64,000 nucleotides of DNA from Vibrio splendidus. GTDB taxonomy: Bacteria > Pseudomonadota > Gammaproteobacteria > Enterobacterales > Vibrionaceae. Both the position numbers and the translations under genes were made by a program. Below are positions 1 through 8,641 of the stretch, one piece after another (within the stretch, counting starts at the first letter, position 1; each line of letters opens with the position of its first letter). The DNA is taken from the NCBI RefSeq assembly GCF_024347615.1, contig NZ_AP025509.1:1116001-1180000 (forward strand). The letters run 5' to 3'. The notes under the pieces are model-generated. The model did not search any database. It was not told the origin of the DNA and saw only the letters and a list, made by a program, of their open reading frames with translations.

Positions 1-749
1 CCGCGCTCGTTGGCTCTGAATGATGAAAAGGTGTTAAGCGGCTCTTTTGTCGATCTAAGTTCGCCACTCTCAACATCAACCGTGGTTAGGATACATCGTT
101 CACAAGGCTTAACGGATTCAAATTCAACCTCACCAATTCGGATACGCTTCCAGCTATCTTCGGCAAAAGGTTCTGTGTTGGAAACAACAAAGTTGGTGCG
201 GAACTGATCCATTGAATGGGTTTCAGGGCTGCGGCGATTGAGTTCATCAAGAGAGGCTTGGCTGATCACTAACATTGGGTAACCGTCGGCAAAGCTCACA
301 TTATGACCGAGCTTTTCTCGGACACGATTCGATTGCTCACCAGAAAACAGTAGCTCAACGCGCACGCCCAACACATCACTGAACCAATCATCGGCTTCAT
401 CACATGTCGTGTATGCCGTGAAGCTGTCTTTCCACACCGTTGCTGGCGCTTCTTGCATCTTGAAGCTCGCATACTTTAGGCGCAGCGCTTCTTTACCTTC
501 ATAAGTGAAGATCAAACCATCTGGTTGCAAACTAGAAGATACCTTGACCATTTTAGGGTACTTACGTGCCGTCACCATTGAGCCGTCAGCCAACGCCAAC
601 ATAAAACGTCTGTCGAAGGTAAGGCCCTGTTTTTCGACCCAAGCAGAAGAGAGTGCAATCCCGCCCACTGACTTAACCGGAAATACATTGATTTGAGATA
701 GAGAAGGCACTTGCTGTGAAGCCTTTTGATCTGACGGTAGCTGCGACAT
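1..749 (-). CDS. ycbX: YcbX-type MOSC domain protein (3' end outside window)
   Basis: The minus strand reads open from an ATG at 749 to the window edge, giving 249 codons with no stop. The start reads MSQLPSDQKASQQVPSL, followed by INVFPVKSVGG, the N-terminal beta-barrel motif of MOSC proteins. Residues 214-219 read KPCERC (Cys216 and Cys219) followed by TTVD, the conserved motif of the YcbX/mARC group whose Cys binds the molybdenum cofactor. By family these proteins detoxify N-hydroxylated base analogues using the cofactor. Many gamma-proteobacterial members carry a C-terminal 2Fe-2S ferredoxin domain, which would lie beyond the window. The start is the first ATG after stops and is divergent from the small membrane gene at 967. 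The family call is firm; the precise substrate is not visible. Confidence 0.85.
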   Translation of the reverse strand, partial: MSQLPSDQKASQQVPSLSQINVFPVKSVGGIALSSAWVEKQGLTFDRRFMLALADGSMVTARKYPKMVKVSSSLQPDGLIFTYEGKEALRLKYASFKMQEAPATVWKDSFTAYTTCDEADDWFSDVLGVRVELLFSGEQSNRVREKLGHNVSFADGYPMLVISQASLDELNRRSPETHSMDQFRTNFVVSNTEPFAEDSWKRIRIGEVEFESVKPCERCILTTVDVESGELRSTKEPLNTFSSFRANER

Positions 750-966
750 AACGATTCCAATGTTTTGTTATTTGTCCCAATGCTAACAAATGGTTATAAA
801 TAGATAAACTGGCAGGCATTAAACACTTGATACTAAGCTATTATCTTGAGATGTTTAGCTTTCTATTTTGATACATTAAGGCAGCAATGCAGTAACACTC
901 TCCATACGTTCTATACTTTGAACACGATTGCTGCTTTGAACTTTCATTGAATAAAAAGGATTTATC

Positions 967-1125
967 ATGAACAAACTCGTCATTATCATCTTATGTGTAC
1001 TACTTCCGCCTGTTGGCGTGTTCTTCGCTCGTGGTGCAGGTAAAGACCTATTGATTAACATCATCCTGACCTTCTTCTTCTGGGTGCCAGGAATGATTCA
1101 CGGACTCTGGGTGGCGACTCGCTAA
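967..1125 (+). CDS. Small YqaE/Pmp3-family (UPF0057) membrane protein
   Basis: A 52-codon ORF starts at an ATG 6 nt after an AAAAGGATT ribosome-binding site. It begins MNKLVIIILCVLLPPVGVFF and contains two hydrophobic helices (about residues 3-22 and 28-48). The proline pair between VLL and VGV, and the ending WVPGMIHGLWVATR, match the Pmp3/YqaE pattern (hydrophobic helix with PP-x-G-V, then W-x-P-G-x-x-H). Eukaryotic members affect membrane potential and salt tolerance; the bacterial role is poorly defined. It stands alone, divergent from the MOSC gene and upstream of pyrC. Length is normal for the family. Confidence 0.85.
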   Translation: MNKLVIIILCVLLPPVGVFFARGAGKDLLINIILTFFFWVPGMIHGLWVATR

Positions 1126-1250
1126 CCCGCCTCCTACCATCTCCGAGAATTAATACCGAATAAAATACTCAGAAAAACAAGCTCCTAACCCTGAAGAGTT
1201 AAAAATAGGATGAAATGAAAGTGCTTTTCCACTATCATCCTGTCGCCTAA

Positions 1251-1266
1251 ACGTAAGCGATTGCTT
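1251..1266 (+). promoter_or_regulatory. Candidate PurR operator upstream of pyrC
   Basis: ACGTAAGCGATTGCTT matches 12 of 16 positions of the PurR consensus ACGCAAACGTTTGCGT, including the central CG and flanking AA/TT steps. It lies 61 bp upstream of the pyrC start. PurR control of pyrC is known in E. coli. The site sits just inside an 8-bp inverted repeat, GCCTAAAC at 1245-1252 and GTTTAGGC at 1283-1290, which could fold in the leader. Operator function is inferred. Confidence 0.55.
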
Positions 1267-1327
1267 TCACAGATTTCGCTGAGTTTAGGCTCCAACTACA
1301 TAACACTTCAAATGGTGGGAGCCTTCA

Positions 1328-2356
1328 ATGACACAACTTACGATTACTCGTCCTGACGACTGGCACGTTCATCTACGCGATGGCGAAGTATTAAAAGATA
1401 CAGTGCGCGATATCAGCCGCTACAATGGTCGAGCGTTAATCATGCCAAACACCATCCCACCGGTAACCGATACCGAAATGGCTTTAGCTTACCGTGAACG
1501 CATCATGGCAGAGCAGCCAAGCGAGCAATTCCAGCCTCTAATGGCACTTTACCTGACAGACAACACAACACCTGAAGAAATTCGCAAAGCGAAAGAGTCT
1601 GGTGCAGTAGTGGCTGCAAAGCTTTACCCAGCGGGCGCGACGACTAACTCTGATTCAGGTGTAACGTCAGCACAAAAGATTTACCACGTGTTAGAAGCAA
1701 TGCAAGAAGTGGATATGTTGCTACTGGTACACGGTGAAGTAACGGCTCACGATGTTGATATCTTTGACCGTGAAAAAGAGTTCCTAGACACGGTTCTAGC
1801 ACCGATTGTGAACGACTTCCCTAACCTGAAGATTGTTCTTGAGCACATCACGACTGCAGACGCAGCGACTTTCGTTAAGAATGCTAACGACAACGTAGCA
1901 GCAACCATTACAGCGCACCACTTGCTTTATAACCGCAACCACATGTTGGTTGGCGGCATTAAGCCACACTTCTACTGCCTTCCTATTCTGAAGCGCAACA
2001 CTCACCAATTAGCGCTTATCGAGGCGGCAACAAGCGGCAGCAAGAAGTTCTTCTTGGGTACAGACTCTGCACCACACGCAAAAGGCGCAAAAGAGTCAGC
2101 ATGTGGTTGTGCGGGTTCTTACACAGCGCACGCTGCCGTTGAACTGTACGCAGAAGTGTTCGACTTAGAAGGTAAGATTGAGAACCTAGAAGCGTTTGCA
2201 AGCCACAACGGCCCTGACTTCTACGGTATGCCACGTAACACGGACACCATCACTCTTGTTAAAGAAGAGTGGAACGTTGCTGAAACCATGCCTTTCGGTT
2301 CAGACATCGTTGTGCCAATCCGTGGCGGCGAGACGATTGCTTGGTCTGTGAAATAA
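1328..2356 (+). CDS. pyrC: Dihydroorotase PyrC
   Basis: A 342-aa class II dihydroorotase, the third step of pyrimidine synthesis, which cyclises N-carbamoyl-L-aspartate to dihydroorotate in the cytosol. Residues 11-17 DWHVHLR hold the zinc ligands His13 and His15. Lys98 in [11 protein letters not shown] is the carboxylated bridging lysine. His135 (LVHGE), His173 (LEHIT) and Asp246 (GTDSAPH) complete the binuclear zinc site, each shifted by four residues from the E. coli numbering. Length is that of the E. coli enzyme. A GGTGGGAG ribosome site precedes the ATG, and a PurR-like box lies upstream. The 3' end is duplicated in tandem past the stop codon. Confidence 0.98.
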   Translation: MTQLTITRPDDWHVHLRDGEVLKDTVRDISRYNGRALIMPNTIPPVTDTEMALAYRERIMAEQPSEQFQPLMALYLTDNTTPEEIRKAKESGAVVAAKLYPAGATTNSDSGVTSAQKIYHVLEAMQEVDMLLLVHGEVTAHDVDIFDREKEFLDTVLAPIVNDFPNLKIVLEHITTADAATFVKNANDNVAATITAHHLLYNRNHMLVGGIKPHFYCLPILKRNTHQLALIEAATSGSKKFFLGTDSAPHAKGAKESACGCAGSYTAHAAVELYAEVFDLEGKIENLEAFASHNGPDFYGMPRNTDTITLVKEEWNVAETMPFGSDIVVPIRGGETIAWSVK

Positions 2357-2400
2357 ACACTTGGTCTGTAAAATAAACGCTTAGTCGGTAAATTAGCGCT
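2341..2400 (+). repeat. 20-bp tandem repeat spanning the pyrC stop codon
   Basis: Three consecutive 20-bp units lie at 2341-2360, 2361-2380 and 2381-2400. The first contains the last codons and TAA stop of pyrC (TTGGTCTGTGAAATAAACAC). The second differs at two positions; the third is more diverged. Confidence 0.85.
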
Positions 2401-2450
2401 CATATTGAAAAATAAGAGCGTGGTGTTAATTAAACACGACCTATTAGACT

Positions 2451-2485
2451 AAAAGGGGCACCATAATGATTATGGTGCCCCTTTT
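2451..2485. terminator. Bidirectional terminator between pyrC and yedI
   Basis: A perfect 16-bp stem with a TGA loop: the left arm begins AAAAGGGGCACC and the right arm ends GGTGCCCCTTTTT. A and T tracts on both sides fit termination of the converging pyrC and yedI transcripts. Confidence 0.92.
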
Positions 2486-2530
2486 TCGTTTCGTGGAGAG
2501 AGGGTTTTATTAAGACCAATAATGAGCGGA

Positions 2531-3436
2531 TTACTTACCGCGAATTTTTCCAATCACAGTCCAAACAGCAACAACGCTCAGTCCAGCTAAGACGCCAATA
2601 ACACCATTCAACAGAGTTGGAACAACCGCTGTCGCTATCGTGTGTCCACGAAAATCCATAATAATCGGCTCAATTAAGTGATGAATCGCAGGAACGTTGT
2701 GCACCACAATGCCGCCGCCAACCAAGAACATCGCCGCAGTACCGACCACAGCAAGCGTCTTCATTAACTTGGGCGCAAATGCGACTAGCCCGTTACCCAA
2801 TTGGGTTTTAATGGCACTCCCATTCGATGTTCGCTGGAGATAGAAACCTAAATCGTCCAACTTCACGATCCCTGCCACTAAGCCATAAACACCAATCGTC
2901 ATCACAACCGCAATCAAACTCACGACAAGAATCTGAGTGACGATACTTGTACCCGTCACGGTACCCAGAGCTATCACGATGATTTCCGCAGATAATATGA
3001 AATCAGTACGAATCGCGCCTGCGACTTTTCTCTTCTCATATTCCTCTATGGATTCGCCAGTACTCGTATCCTCTCCCTTTTCATCATCTTGATGAGAATG
3101 AGGAAACAGCTTCTCTAAGATTTTCTCTGCGCCTTCAAAACAAAGAAACAGACCACCAAGCAAAAGCAAAGGCATGATCAGCCAAGGAGTAAAGGCACTG
3201 ATCAATAATGCCGCAGGCACCAAAATCAGCTTGTTTTTAAATGAGCCTTTGGCAACCGCCCATACCACTGGGATTTCTCTTTCAGCAGAAACACCGGATA
3301 CCTGCTGAGCGTTCAGCGCTAAATCATCCCCCAACACACCAGCGGTTTTTTTAGCTGCCACCTTAGACATCAGTGCGACATCATCCAACACGGTTGCAAT
3401 GTCATCCAGTAGCGTTAATAAACTTGCTCCAGCCAT
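2531..3436 (-). CDS. yedI: YedI/DUF808 family inner-membrane protein
   Basis: A 301-aa protein of the DUF808 (YedI) family. It opens MAGASLLTLLDDIATVLDDVA, the conserved amphipathic start of the family. Residues about 70-100 form a hydrophobic pair of helices, followed by a charged His/Asp-rich loop (PHSHQDDEKGED, about residues 111-122), and then four or more hydrophobic segments. Length equals the usual family size of about 300 aa. Function is unknown. An AAGAGA ribosome site precedes the ATG. It converges on pyrC across a shared terminator and appears monocistronic. Confidence 0.92.
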   Translation of the reverse strand: MAGASLLTLLDDIATVLDDVALMSKVAAKKTAGVLGDDLALNAQQVSGVSAEREIPVVWAVAKGSFKNKLILVPAALLISAFTPWLIMPLLLLGGLFLCFEGAEKILEKLFPHSHQDDEKGEDTSTGESIEEYEKRKVAGAIRTDFILSAEIIVIALGTVTGTSIVTQILVVSLIAVVMTIGVYGLVAGIVKLDDLGFYLQRTSNGSAIKTQLGNGLVAFAPKLMKTLAVVGTAAMFLVGGGIVVHNVPAIHHLIEPIIMDFRGHTIATAVVPTLLNGVIGVLAGLSVVAVWTVIGKIRGK

Positions 3437-3610
3437 TTTATGGTCTCTTTTAAGGGATTAAACAATTGATAAAATGTAACACCATCAATCCACTCATCAA
3501 AGTTATGAGTCTGTAAAAAATAGAGTCACAAGTTGTGTTTTCTATTGCCGTCTCAGCTAGACAGGACTAGTCTGTCTTCATCTTTCACGAACATAAAAGA
3601 AGAAGTATAG

Positions 3611-4537
3611 ATGAAAAGTGAATACTCCTACCCAATCGGTGAGCCTGGACAAAAATGGCAACAAGCAGAACGTCAAGCATGGTTCGCTCAAAGAACGGTT
3701 AAGCGTGAATATCAACAAGAAGTTGTACCAAAAATCCAAGCACTCGCAGACCGCTTCGACATCGAACAATACGGCGCACTAAGCTACGACGAAGCTCGCT
3801 TCCCGCTTTTTGCAATCAAGAGCAAAAACTGGGACGAGTCAAAACCGACGATCCTTGTCACGGGTGGTGTCCACGGTTACGAAACCAGTGGTGTGCACGG
3901 CGCGATCAAGTTCGCCGCGACTCAAGCAGAACAATACGCAGCGCACTTCAACATTGTAGTAGCACCTTGTGTAAGCCCTTGGGGTTACGAAGTGATCAAC
4001 CGCTGGAATCCAAATGCTGTTGATCCAAACCGCTCTTTCTATGACGGTACGCCAGCAGAAGAATCAGCAAACCTACGAGCTTTAGTGGCCTCTTTGCCAG
4101 AAGTATTGGTTCACGTTGATCTGCATGAGACGACGGATTCTGATGAAACAGAATTCCGACCAGCACTCGCAGCGCGTGATGGTATTGAGTACATTGAAGG
4201 TATGATTCCAGACGGCTTCTACACGGTTGGCGATACAGAAAATCCACAGCCTGAGTTCCAAGCGGCTGTCATCGCTTCAGTTGAAAAAGTAACCCACATT
4301 GCGCCAGCAGATGCAGACGGCAAGATCATTGGTTCTGAAGTTACCCAACATGGTGTGATTAACTACCCAATGAAGAAGCTTGGCTTATGTGGCGGTGTGA
4401 CTGATTCTAAGTACGGTACAACCACAGAGGTTTACCCAGACAGCGACAAAGTGACAGACGAAGAGTGTAATGACGCTCAGGTTGCCGCGGTAGTCGGTGC
4501 TTTGGATTACGTAATTCAACACGAATTAAACGCTTAA
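3611..4537 (+). CDS. M14 family zinc carboxypeptidase-like protein
   Basis: A 308-aa protein with the zinc site of M14 metallopeptidases: His88 and Glu91 in GGVHGYETSG and His172 in HVDLHET. The substrate-side motif WNPNAVDPNRSF (about residues 132-143) and the overall layout fit the AstE/AspA-like branch of M14, cytosolic enzymes that hydrolyse small amide or peptide substrates. No signal peptide is seen. An AGAAGAAG ribosome site precedes the ATG. It is divergent from yedI and ends in its own terminator. The actual substrate cannot be read from sequence. Confidence 0.88.
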   Translation: MKSEYSYPIGEPGQKWQQAERQAWFAQRTVKREYQQEVVPKIQALADRFDIEQYGALSYDEARFPLFAIKSKNWDESKPTILVTGGVHGYETSGVHGAIKFAATQAEQYAAHFNIVVAPCVSPWGYEVINRWNPNAVDPNRSFYDGTPAEESANLRALVASLPEVLVHVDLHETTDSDETEFRPALAARDGIEYIEGMIPDGFYTVGDTENPQPEFQAAVIASVEKVTHIAPADADGKIIGSEVTQHGVINYPMKKLGLCGGVTDSKYGTTTEVYPDSDKVTDEECNDAQVAAVVGALDYVIQHELNA

Positions 4538-4617
4538 GCGACTACTTAAGACCTCGCACCAAGCACTTAATAGCGAGTTCCCTAATAGCTAGTCTCCTAA
4601 AGCTAATCCCTAAAACT

Positions 4618-4660
4618 AAAAAAGAGCCACAAGTGACGATTCACTTATGGCTCTTTTTTT
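4618..4660 (+). terminator. Rho-independent terminator of the M14 peptidase gene
   Basis: The arms AAAGAGCCA and TGGCTCTTT flank an inner AAGTGA/TCACTT stem and are followed by a run of T. The distance from the 4537 stop fits the end of that transcript. Confidence 0.88.
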
Positions 4661-4695
4661 GTCTTTTCTACTTGTCTTTGATTTCTTCTTGGGCA

Positions 4696-4732
4696 TAAAA
4701 AAGCTCCCTTGCACACAGTACAAGAGAGCTTT
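4696..4732 (-). terminator. Terminator of the BCCT transporter gene
   Basis: On the minus strand AAAGCTC and CTTG arms pair with CAAG and GAGCTTT across one mismatch, and six T follow. It lies 59 bp past the BCCT stop codon. Confidence 0.82.
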
Positions 4733-4790
4733 GAAATAATACTTAATAAGGAGTAACTAGAGAACTATCTACTCCCCATACTTGATTACT

Positions 4791-6398
4791 TTATTTAGCG
4801 GTTTCGCTAACGTTTTCTTGTCCTTTATCTACTTCAGTCAGTAGACCTTTCAACAAGCTGAAACAACCAATCAGAAGAATGATCGTAAACGGTAGTGCAG
4901 CAATGATCGTGATCGATTGCAGGGCTTGGATAGATTGAGTACCACCAATCCACAGCATCACCATTGCAATAGCACCTGAGATAACCGCCCAAACCACTTT
5001 CTGCTTCACTGGCACTTCAAGCTTACCACCCGCAGTCATACCATCGATAACAATAGAACCTGAGTCTAGTGTTGTAACGAAGAACACGATGATCAGCGCG
5101 ACTGCGAGAACTGACAGAATACTACCAAACGAGTAAGCATCTAGCATGTAGAACAAGCTTAGAGACACGTCTGTGATGCCTTGGTCAAGGCCAAGTTGCC
5201 CTACATGATTAATCACCTGCTCGATAGCCACGCCGCCGAAGATAGCCATCCAAGCCGACGTTACCAATGTTGGGATAATCAGTACGCAAAGTAAAAACTC
5301 ACGAACCGTACGGCCTTTAGAAATACGCGCTACAAACATGCCGAAGAAAGGTGCATACGCAACCCACCATGCCCAGTAGAACACAGTCCAGCCATGCAGC
5401 CATGTTGTGTCTTCACGACCAGAGCTTTGGCTCAACGCTACGATGTTATTCGCATAACCCGTCACCGCCGTTGCCACAGAATCAAGTACGGTTGTGAAGT
5501 TCAGAATAGCGATAAGACCAAGGAATACGAACGCAATAACCATGTTCAAGTTACTTAGGAACTTAACACCACCGTCCATACCACGTAGAACAGAGATGAT
5601 CGCCAAGCCCATGATCAGAACGATAATAGATTGCTGAAGGAAGATGTTGTTTTCCAAGCCAAATACATGGCTGATACCACTTGCTGCTTGTGTACCGCCT
5701 AAGCCTAATGAAGTCGCAAGGCCAAACAATGTAACCAGTACCGTCAGTACATCGATCACATCACCGGTTTTGCCCCACACTCGCTCACCCAAAATTGGGT
5801 AAAACACAGAACGCATAGATAGCGGCAAGCCTTTGTTATAAACAAAATACGCTAGACAAAGTGCCGTCATGCCATAGATAGCCCATGCATGAAAACCCCA
5901 GTGGAACAGTGTCGCACCGAGTGCCAGTTCGCGGCCAGCTTCTGTAAAAGGTTCTGCACCGAGTGGCGTTCCGAACCAGTTCGTGAAGAACGCGGTTGGC
6001 TCTGCAACACCCCAAAAAATAAGTCCTATACCCATACCCGCTGCGAATAGCATTGCTATCCAAGATGACATGGAGTAATCCGCCGTCGCGTCTTCGCCAC
6101 CTAGACGAATTTTACCCAAAGGTGAAAACGCGAGAACAACGGCAAACGCTAGCATGATGTTAGCTCCCCACATAAAGAGGAAGTCAAACTTTGATAAAAC
6201 AGCACCCTTGATAGAATCAATAGCAGCTTTAGCATCTGCAGGAGGAAGAGCAAGAAGAGTGATGATGAAGAGAAGAGATAAGCCTACTGAGGCTACGAAG
6301 ACTGTGTTATGGACATCCATGCCCCATTTACTGACGTTGTCTTGACCAACTTGATAGTCAGTAGAATCAATACTGTATTTTTTTGATTTAAAACTCAT
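4791..6398 (-). CDS. BCCT family betaine/carnitine/choline transporter
   Basis: A 535-aa, roughly 12-helix secondary transporter for quaternary-ammonium or dimethylsulfonio osmolytes in the inner membrane. The family motif MGIGLIFWGVAEP (about residue 115) contains the substrate-coordinating glycine stretch. The signature segment FYWAWWVAYAPFFGMFVARISKGRTVRE (about residues 350-377) holds the Trp cluster of the aromatic box. The C-terminal tail is short and acidic, unlike the long regulatory tail of BetP. Vibrios carry several BCCT paralogues and the exact substrate here is not resolved. The gene is monocistronic, with its own terminator and a 0.5-kb upstream gap. Confidence 0.95.
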   Translation of the reverse strand: MSFKSKKYSIDSTDYQVGQDNVSKWGMDVHNTVFVASVGLSLLFIITLLALPPADAKAAIDSIKGAVLSKFDFLFMWGANIMLAFAVVLAFSPLGKIRLGGEDATADYSMSSWIAMLFAAGMGIGLIFWGVAEPTAFFTNWFGTPLGAEPFTEAGRELALGATLFHWGFHAWAIYGMTALCLAYFVYNKGLPLSMRSVFYPILGERVWGKTGDVIDVLTVLVTLFGLATSLGLGGTQAASGISHVFGLENNIFLQQSIIVLIMGLAIISVLRGMDGGVKFLSNLNMVIAFVFLGLIAILNFTTVLDSVATAVTGYANNIVALSQSSGREDTTWLHGWTVFYWAWWVAYAPFFGMFVARISKGRTVREFLLCVLIIPTLVTSAWMAIFGGVAIEQVINHVGQLGLDQGITDVSLSLFYMLDAYSFGSILSVLAVALIIVFFVTTLDSGSIVIDGMTAGGKLEVPVKQKVVWAVISGAIAMVMLWIGGTQSIQALQSITIIAALPFTIILLIGCFSLLKGLLTEVDKGQENVSETAK

Positions 6399-6772
6399 AA
6401 ATTATGATGTTCGCATATCCGAATCAACGAATATAAGGACGCTCTCCATATCCAATTACTACTTGATTGGCTCGCCGCATCACCTAAATAAAAAGGCGAT
6501 AAAAATCACAATGATTGGTGACAAATGGACTTATTGGCTCAATCCCAAGGCGCGGATTATAGCACAGCTCAAAGCATTTTGACTGAGTTTTAGCTCAATA
6601 GTCACCCAAACCACCGTCAATAGTGATAGTTAAGCCAATAAAAACAGAATAAAATAAACAAATAAAAATCTTTAAATACAGTACTTTAAATTAAAATAAC
6701 GCACCGTAAAATCTCATTCAAACTTTCTAAAGATAAAATCAACAACAGCCTAATTTATTTATAGCTCTAACA

Positions 6773-6797
6773 AAAAAGCCCCGCTATAGGGGCGGGG
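6773..6797 (-). terminator. Terminator of the 190-aa malate-synthase-domain gene
   Basis: Read on the minus strand, CCCCGC and GCGGGG form a GC stem with a 7-nt loop, followed by C and six T. It lies about 100 bp after the stop at 6901. Confidence 0.85.
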
Positions 6798-6864
6798 AAA
6801 TTACCAAAGGTAAAAGAGAAATCAGTATTCAAATGTCAGTGCTACGTCTAGCAGAGCAGCACTG

Positions 6865-6896
6865 TACATTTCAAAGACAGTACATTTCAAAGACAG
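6865..6896. repeat. Exact 16-bp tandem duplication after a stop codon
   Basis: TACATTTCAAAGACAG occurs twice head to tail (6865-6880 and 6881-6896), four bases beyond the stop codon of the minus-strand gene at 6901. Confidence 0.9.
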
Positions 6897-6900
6897 CACA

Positions 6901-7473
6901 TTAGATGGCGAAGCAAAAACCTAGGTTATAGTCTTCGCCATTTTTTGCCGTGAACTCTTTATCTTCACTTGAAGCGTTCGGTCGACCGCTCTCATCGCCT
7001 TTCACTAAGCTCACCCAGTGACGGATGCCAGAAGAACGGCTCGCCTCAGTTTGGCCAAACGTGGTGCATGTCTCTAACTGGATATCTTGAATATCAACCA
7101 ATTCTAAGTAGCCAGTGCCTTTACGAGCACCGATTGTCACTTCAACGTGTGTACCGCTTTCATCACGAAATAGGATTGCTGAAGGCTTAGACTTATCGCC
7201 GGTGAAAGCAACAAAGTGCTTCGCTCGTTTTAGGCCAGTATGTTCGCCATTTTTGAAGTAAACCTGAACATGTCGGTAGTCAATCTCATAGCTCACTGCG
7301 TCTTCGTGTGAACCAGCCTCAAGAGGAAATAGAGTATCAAGCAACTGTTTCGCCATTTTTTGTTTTTCGAGCTGCTTGTCTGCTTTCACCATTTCTACGG
7401 CAAAGACAGCTTCAGCAATAAATGTTGAATGGTTTCTGTGAAGTTCTGTTTTGTCTAGTGTCAGCATATTCAT
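6901..7473 (-). CDS. Stand-alone malate synthase G insertion-domain protein
   Basis: A 190-aa protein without signal peptide. Residues about 44-160 align with residues 175-304 of the malate synthase G encoded at 24842. Paired segments are FPLEAGSHEDAVSYEI with [33 protein letters not shown] with [24 protein letters not shown] with LHIEIQI, and RHWVSLVKGD with [10 protein letters not shown]. This is the alpha/beta domain inserted into the MSG barrel. The catalytic TIM barrel is absent, so it cannot be a malate synthase alone. Function is unknown; a regulatory or binding role is possible. The gene is monocistronic with its own terminator. The ATG lies after a GAGGGAAAGACT ribosome site. Confidence 0.75.
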   Translation of the reverse strand: MNMLTLDKTELHRNHSTFIAEAVFAVEMVKADKQLEKQKMAKQLLDTLFPLEAGSHEDAVSYEIDYRHVQVYFKNGEHTGLKRAKHFVAFTGDKSKPSAILFRDESGTHVEVTIGARKGTGYLELVDIQDIQLETCTTFGQTEASRSSGIRHWVSLVKGDESGRPNASSEDKEFTAKNGEDYNLGFCFAI

Positions 7474-7658
7474 AGTCTTTCCCTCTTACGGCTTTGAATT
7501 TCATGTAGGTCAAAAATCCTGATTGACCCTTTTCAAAATTGTTCTTTACTGTGTTGCTTCCATGTATTTCATACTACTTGTATTTTAGAAACAATTTCAC
7601 AACAAAAATTTCACAGTGTTAATTTTACTAAATTGCTTTTTTACACAAACCGGTATTT

Positions 7659-7697
7659 TGAGCCCCCAGCCCTTTATCTAACTGGGTTGAGGGCTCA
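7659..7697 (-). terminator. Hairpin after the cache/TRAP operon
   Basis: TGAGCCC and GGGCTCA, extended by CAGCCC/GGGTTG, form a strong stem 12 bp past the stop at 7710. There is no clear T run, so it may terminate weakly or protect the 3' end. Confidence 0.55.
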
Positions 7698-7709
7698 GTA
7701 GAAACACTT

Positions 7710-8630
7710 TTACGTGTTGTTTGAATTTGTGTAATAACCAACACCAACCAGCTTATTGTCGATCACTCGATAGTAAGTGTGCTTGGTTTCCACTTTGCTC
7801 GACAGCGGGTTTAACCATTGATAGGTATAAACGCCTCGCCCATTTTCTTTCGCTAGATTTAACATCTCAGTGAGAATTGGCTTATCGTCAGGGCTTAGTA
7901 TTTCGTTGTGTGAACGCCCAACAAGCTCAGGGGATACACCGTGCGCGAGCAGCTTTCCAGAGCTCATATCCATCACGAACACATACAAGTCTCCCTCAAC
8001 AAAGCTGCCTTCGGTATCATTGAACTCGGCGAGACTGTCCTGCTCTGATTCCACTATCGCGGCCATCGCTCTCGCCAATAATCGCTTAGCTTCTGTTGCA
8101 CTAGAGCGTTCTGGGTAATACCCCACGGCAACAATCACATCACCCACACGTTCAAAGAAAGTGGTTTTAGGCTCGCCCATGCGGTCAGTCGGATTGGTCC
8201 AATGGTACTGAACTTCGCCAAACCCGTTGTGCACAGCCTTAGTGATCATTTCACGGAAAAAGGGATTACCGTAAACGTCTTGAGTATCCAAAACACTGTC
8301 GCCCACCAACACCATTGAAGAGCCGCCACTGGCAAGGAATTGGCCATCAATACCAAGAGCAAACACATAGAGCTCACCGTCTATATATTCGGCATCACTC
8401 ATGAAGTCTTTGACACTCTCATCGCCATCCTTTTGTACATGGACAACCGCTTTAGCAAGCAGGGTTTTGGCTCTTCTTTCAGCATCGCTGACGACATGTG
8501 GCTCTGAAATATCGAGCACATTAACTGGCTCGTTTTCTTTTGCTGTTTCTGAATGTTCGGCACGTAGTCCAATGCCACTGATCACTGCAAATACGGCACA
8601 ACCAATAAGGATAATTCTTGATATATTCAT
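7710..8630 (-). CDS. Secreted tandem cache-domain protein of the TRAP operon
   Basis: A 306-aa protein starting MNISRIILIGCAVFAVISG, an N-terminal hydrophobic segment that serves as signal peptide or anchor. Two homologous halves follow. Each begins with a KRLLARAMAAIV-type helix, passes through LYVFA/LYVFV and a GHG- or GGS-type strand, and ends in VIVAVGYYPE or KLVGVGYYTN. This is the single-cache fold that binds small carboxylates or amines outside the membrane. No kinase, HAMP, MCP or GGDEF domain is attached. The ATG at 8630 follows TAGGAG and lies 11 bp after the TRAP permease stop; an in-frame upstream start would overlap that gene. It probably assists sensing or capture of the TRAP substrate. 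Confidence 0.82.
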   Translation of the reverse strand: MNISRIILIGCAVFAVISGIGLRAEHSETAKENEPVNVLDISEPHVVSDAERRAKTLLAKAVVHVQKDGDESVKDFMSDAEYIDGELYVFALGIDGQFLASGGSSMVLVGDSVLDTQDVYGNPFFREMITKAVHNGFGEVQYHWTNPTDRMGEPKTTFFERVGDVIVAVGYYPERSSATEAKRLLARAMAAIVESEQDSLAEFNDTEGSFVEGDLYVFVMDMSSGKLLAHGVSPELVGRSHNEILSPDDKPILTEMLNLAKENGRGVYTYQWLNPLSSKVETKHTYYRVIDNKLVGVGYYTNSNNT

Positions 8631-8641
8631 AGTGACTTCTC

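Larger units (their letters stand above)
6399..6900. other. 502-bp intergenic region
   Basis: This AT-rich stretch holds the promoter region of the BCCT gene on its left and the terminator and tandem repeat of the 190-aa gene on its right. No ORF with a ribosome site or RNA gene was recognised between about 6400 and 6770. Confidence 0.6.

Noticed and set aside
10..207. 65-codon plus-strand frame at the left edge
   Set aside because: Antisense to the MOSC-domain gene, whose conserved KPCERC motif is on the minus strand.
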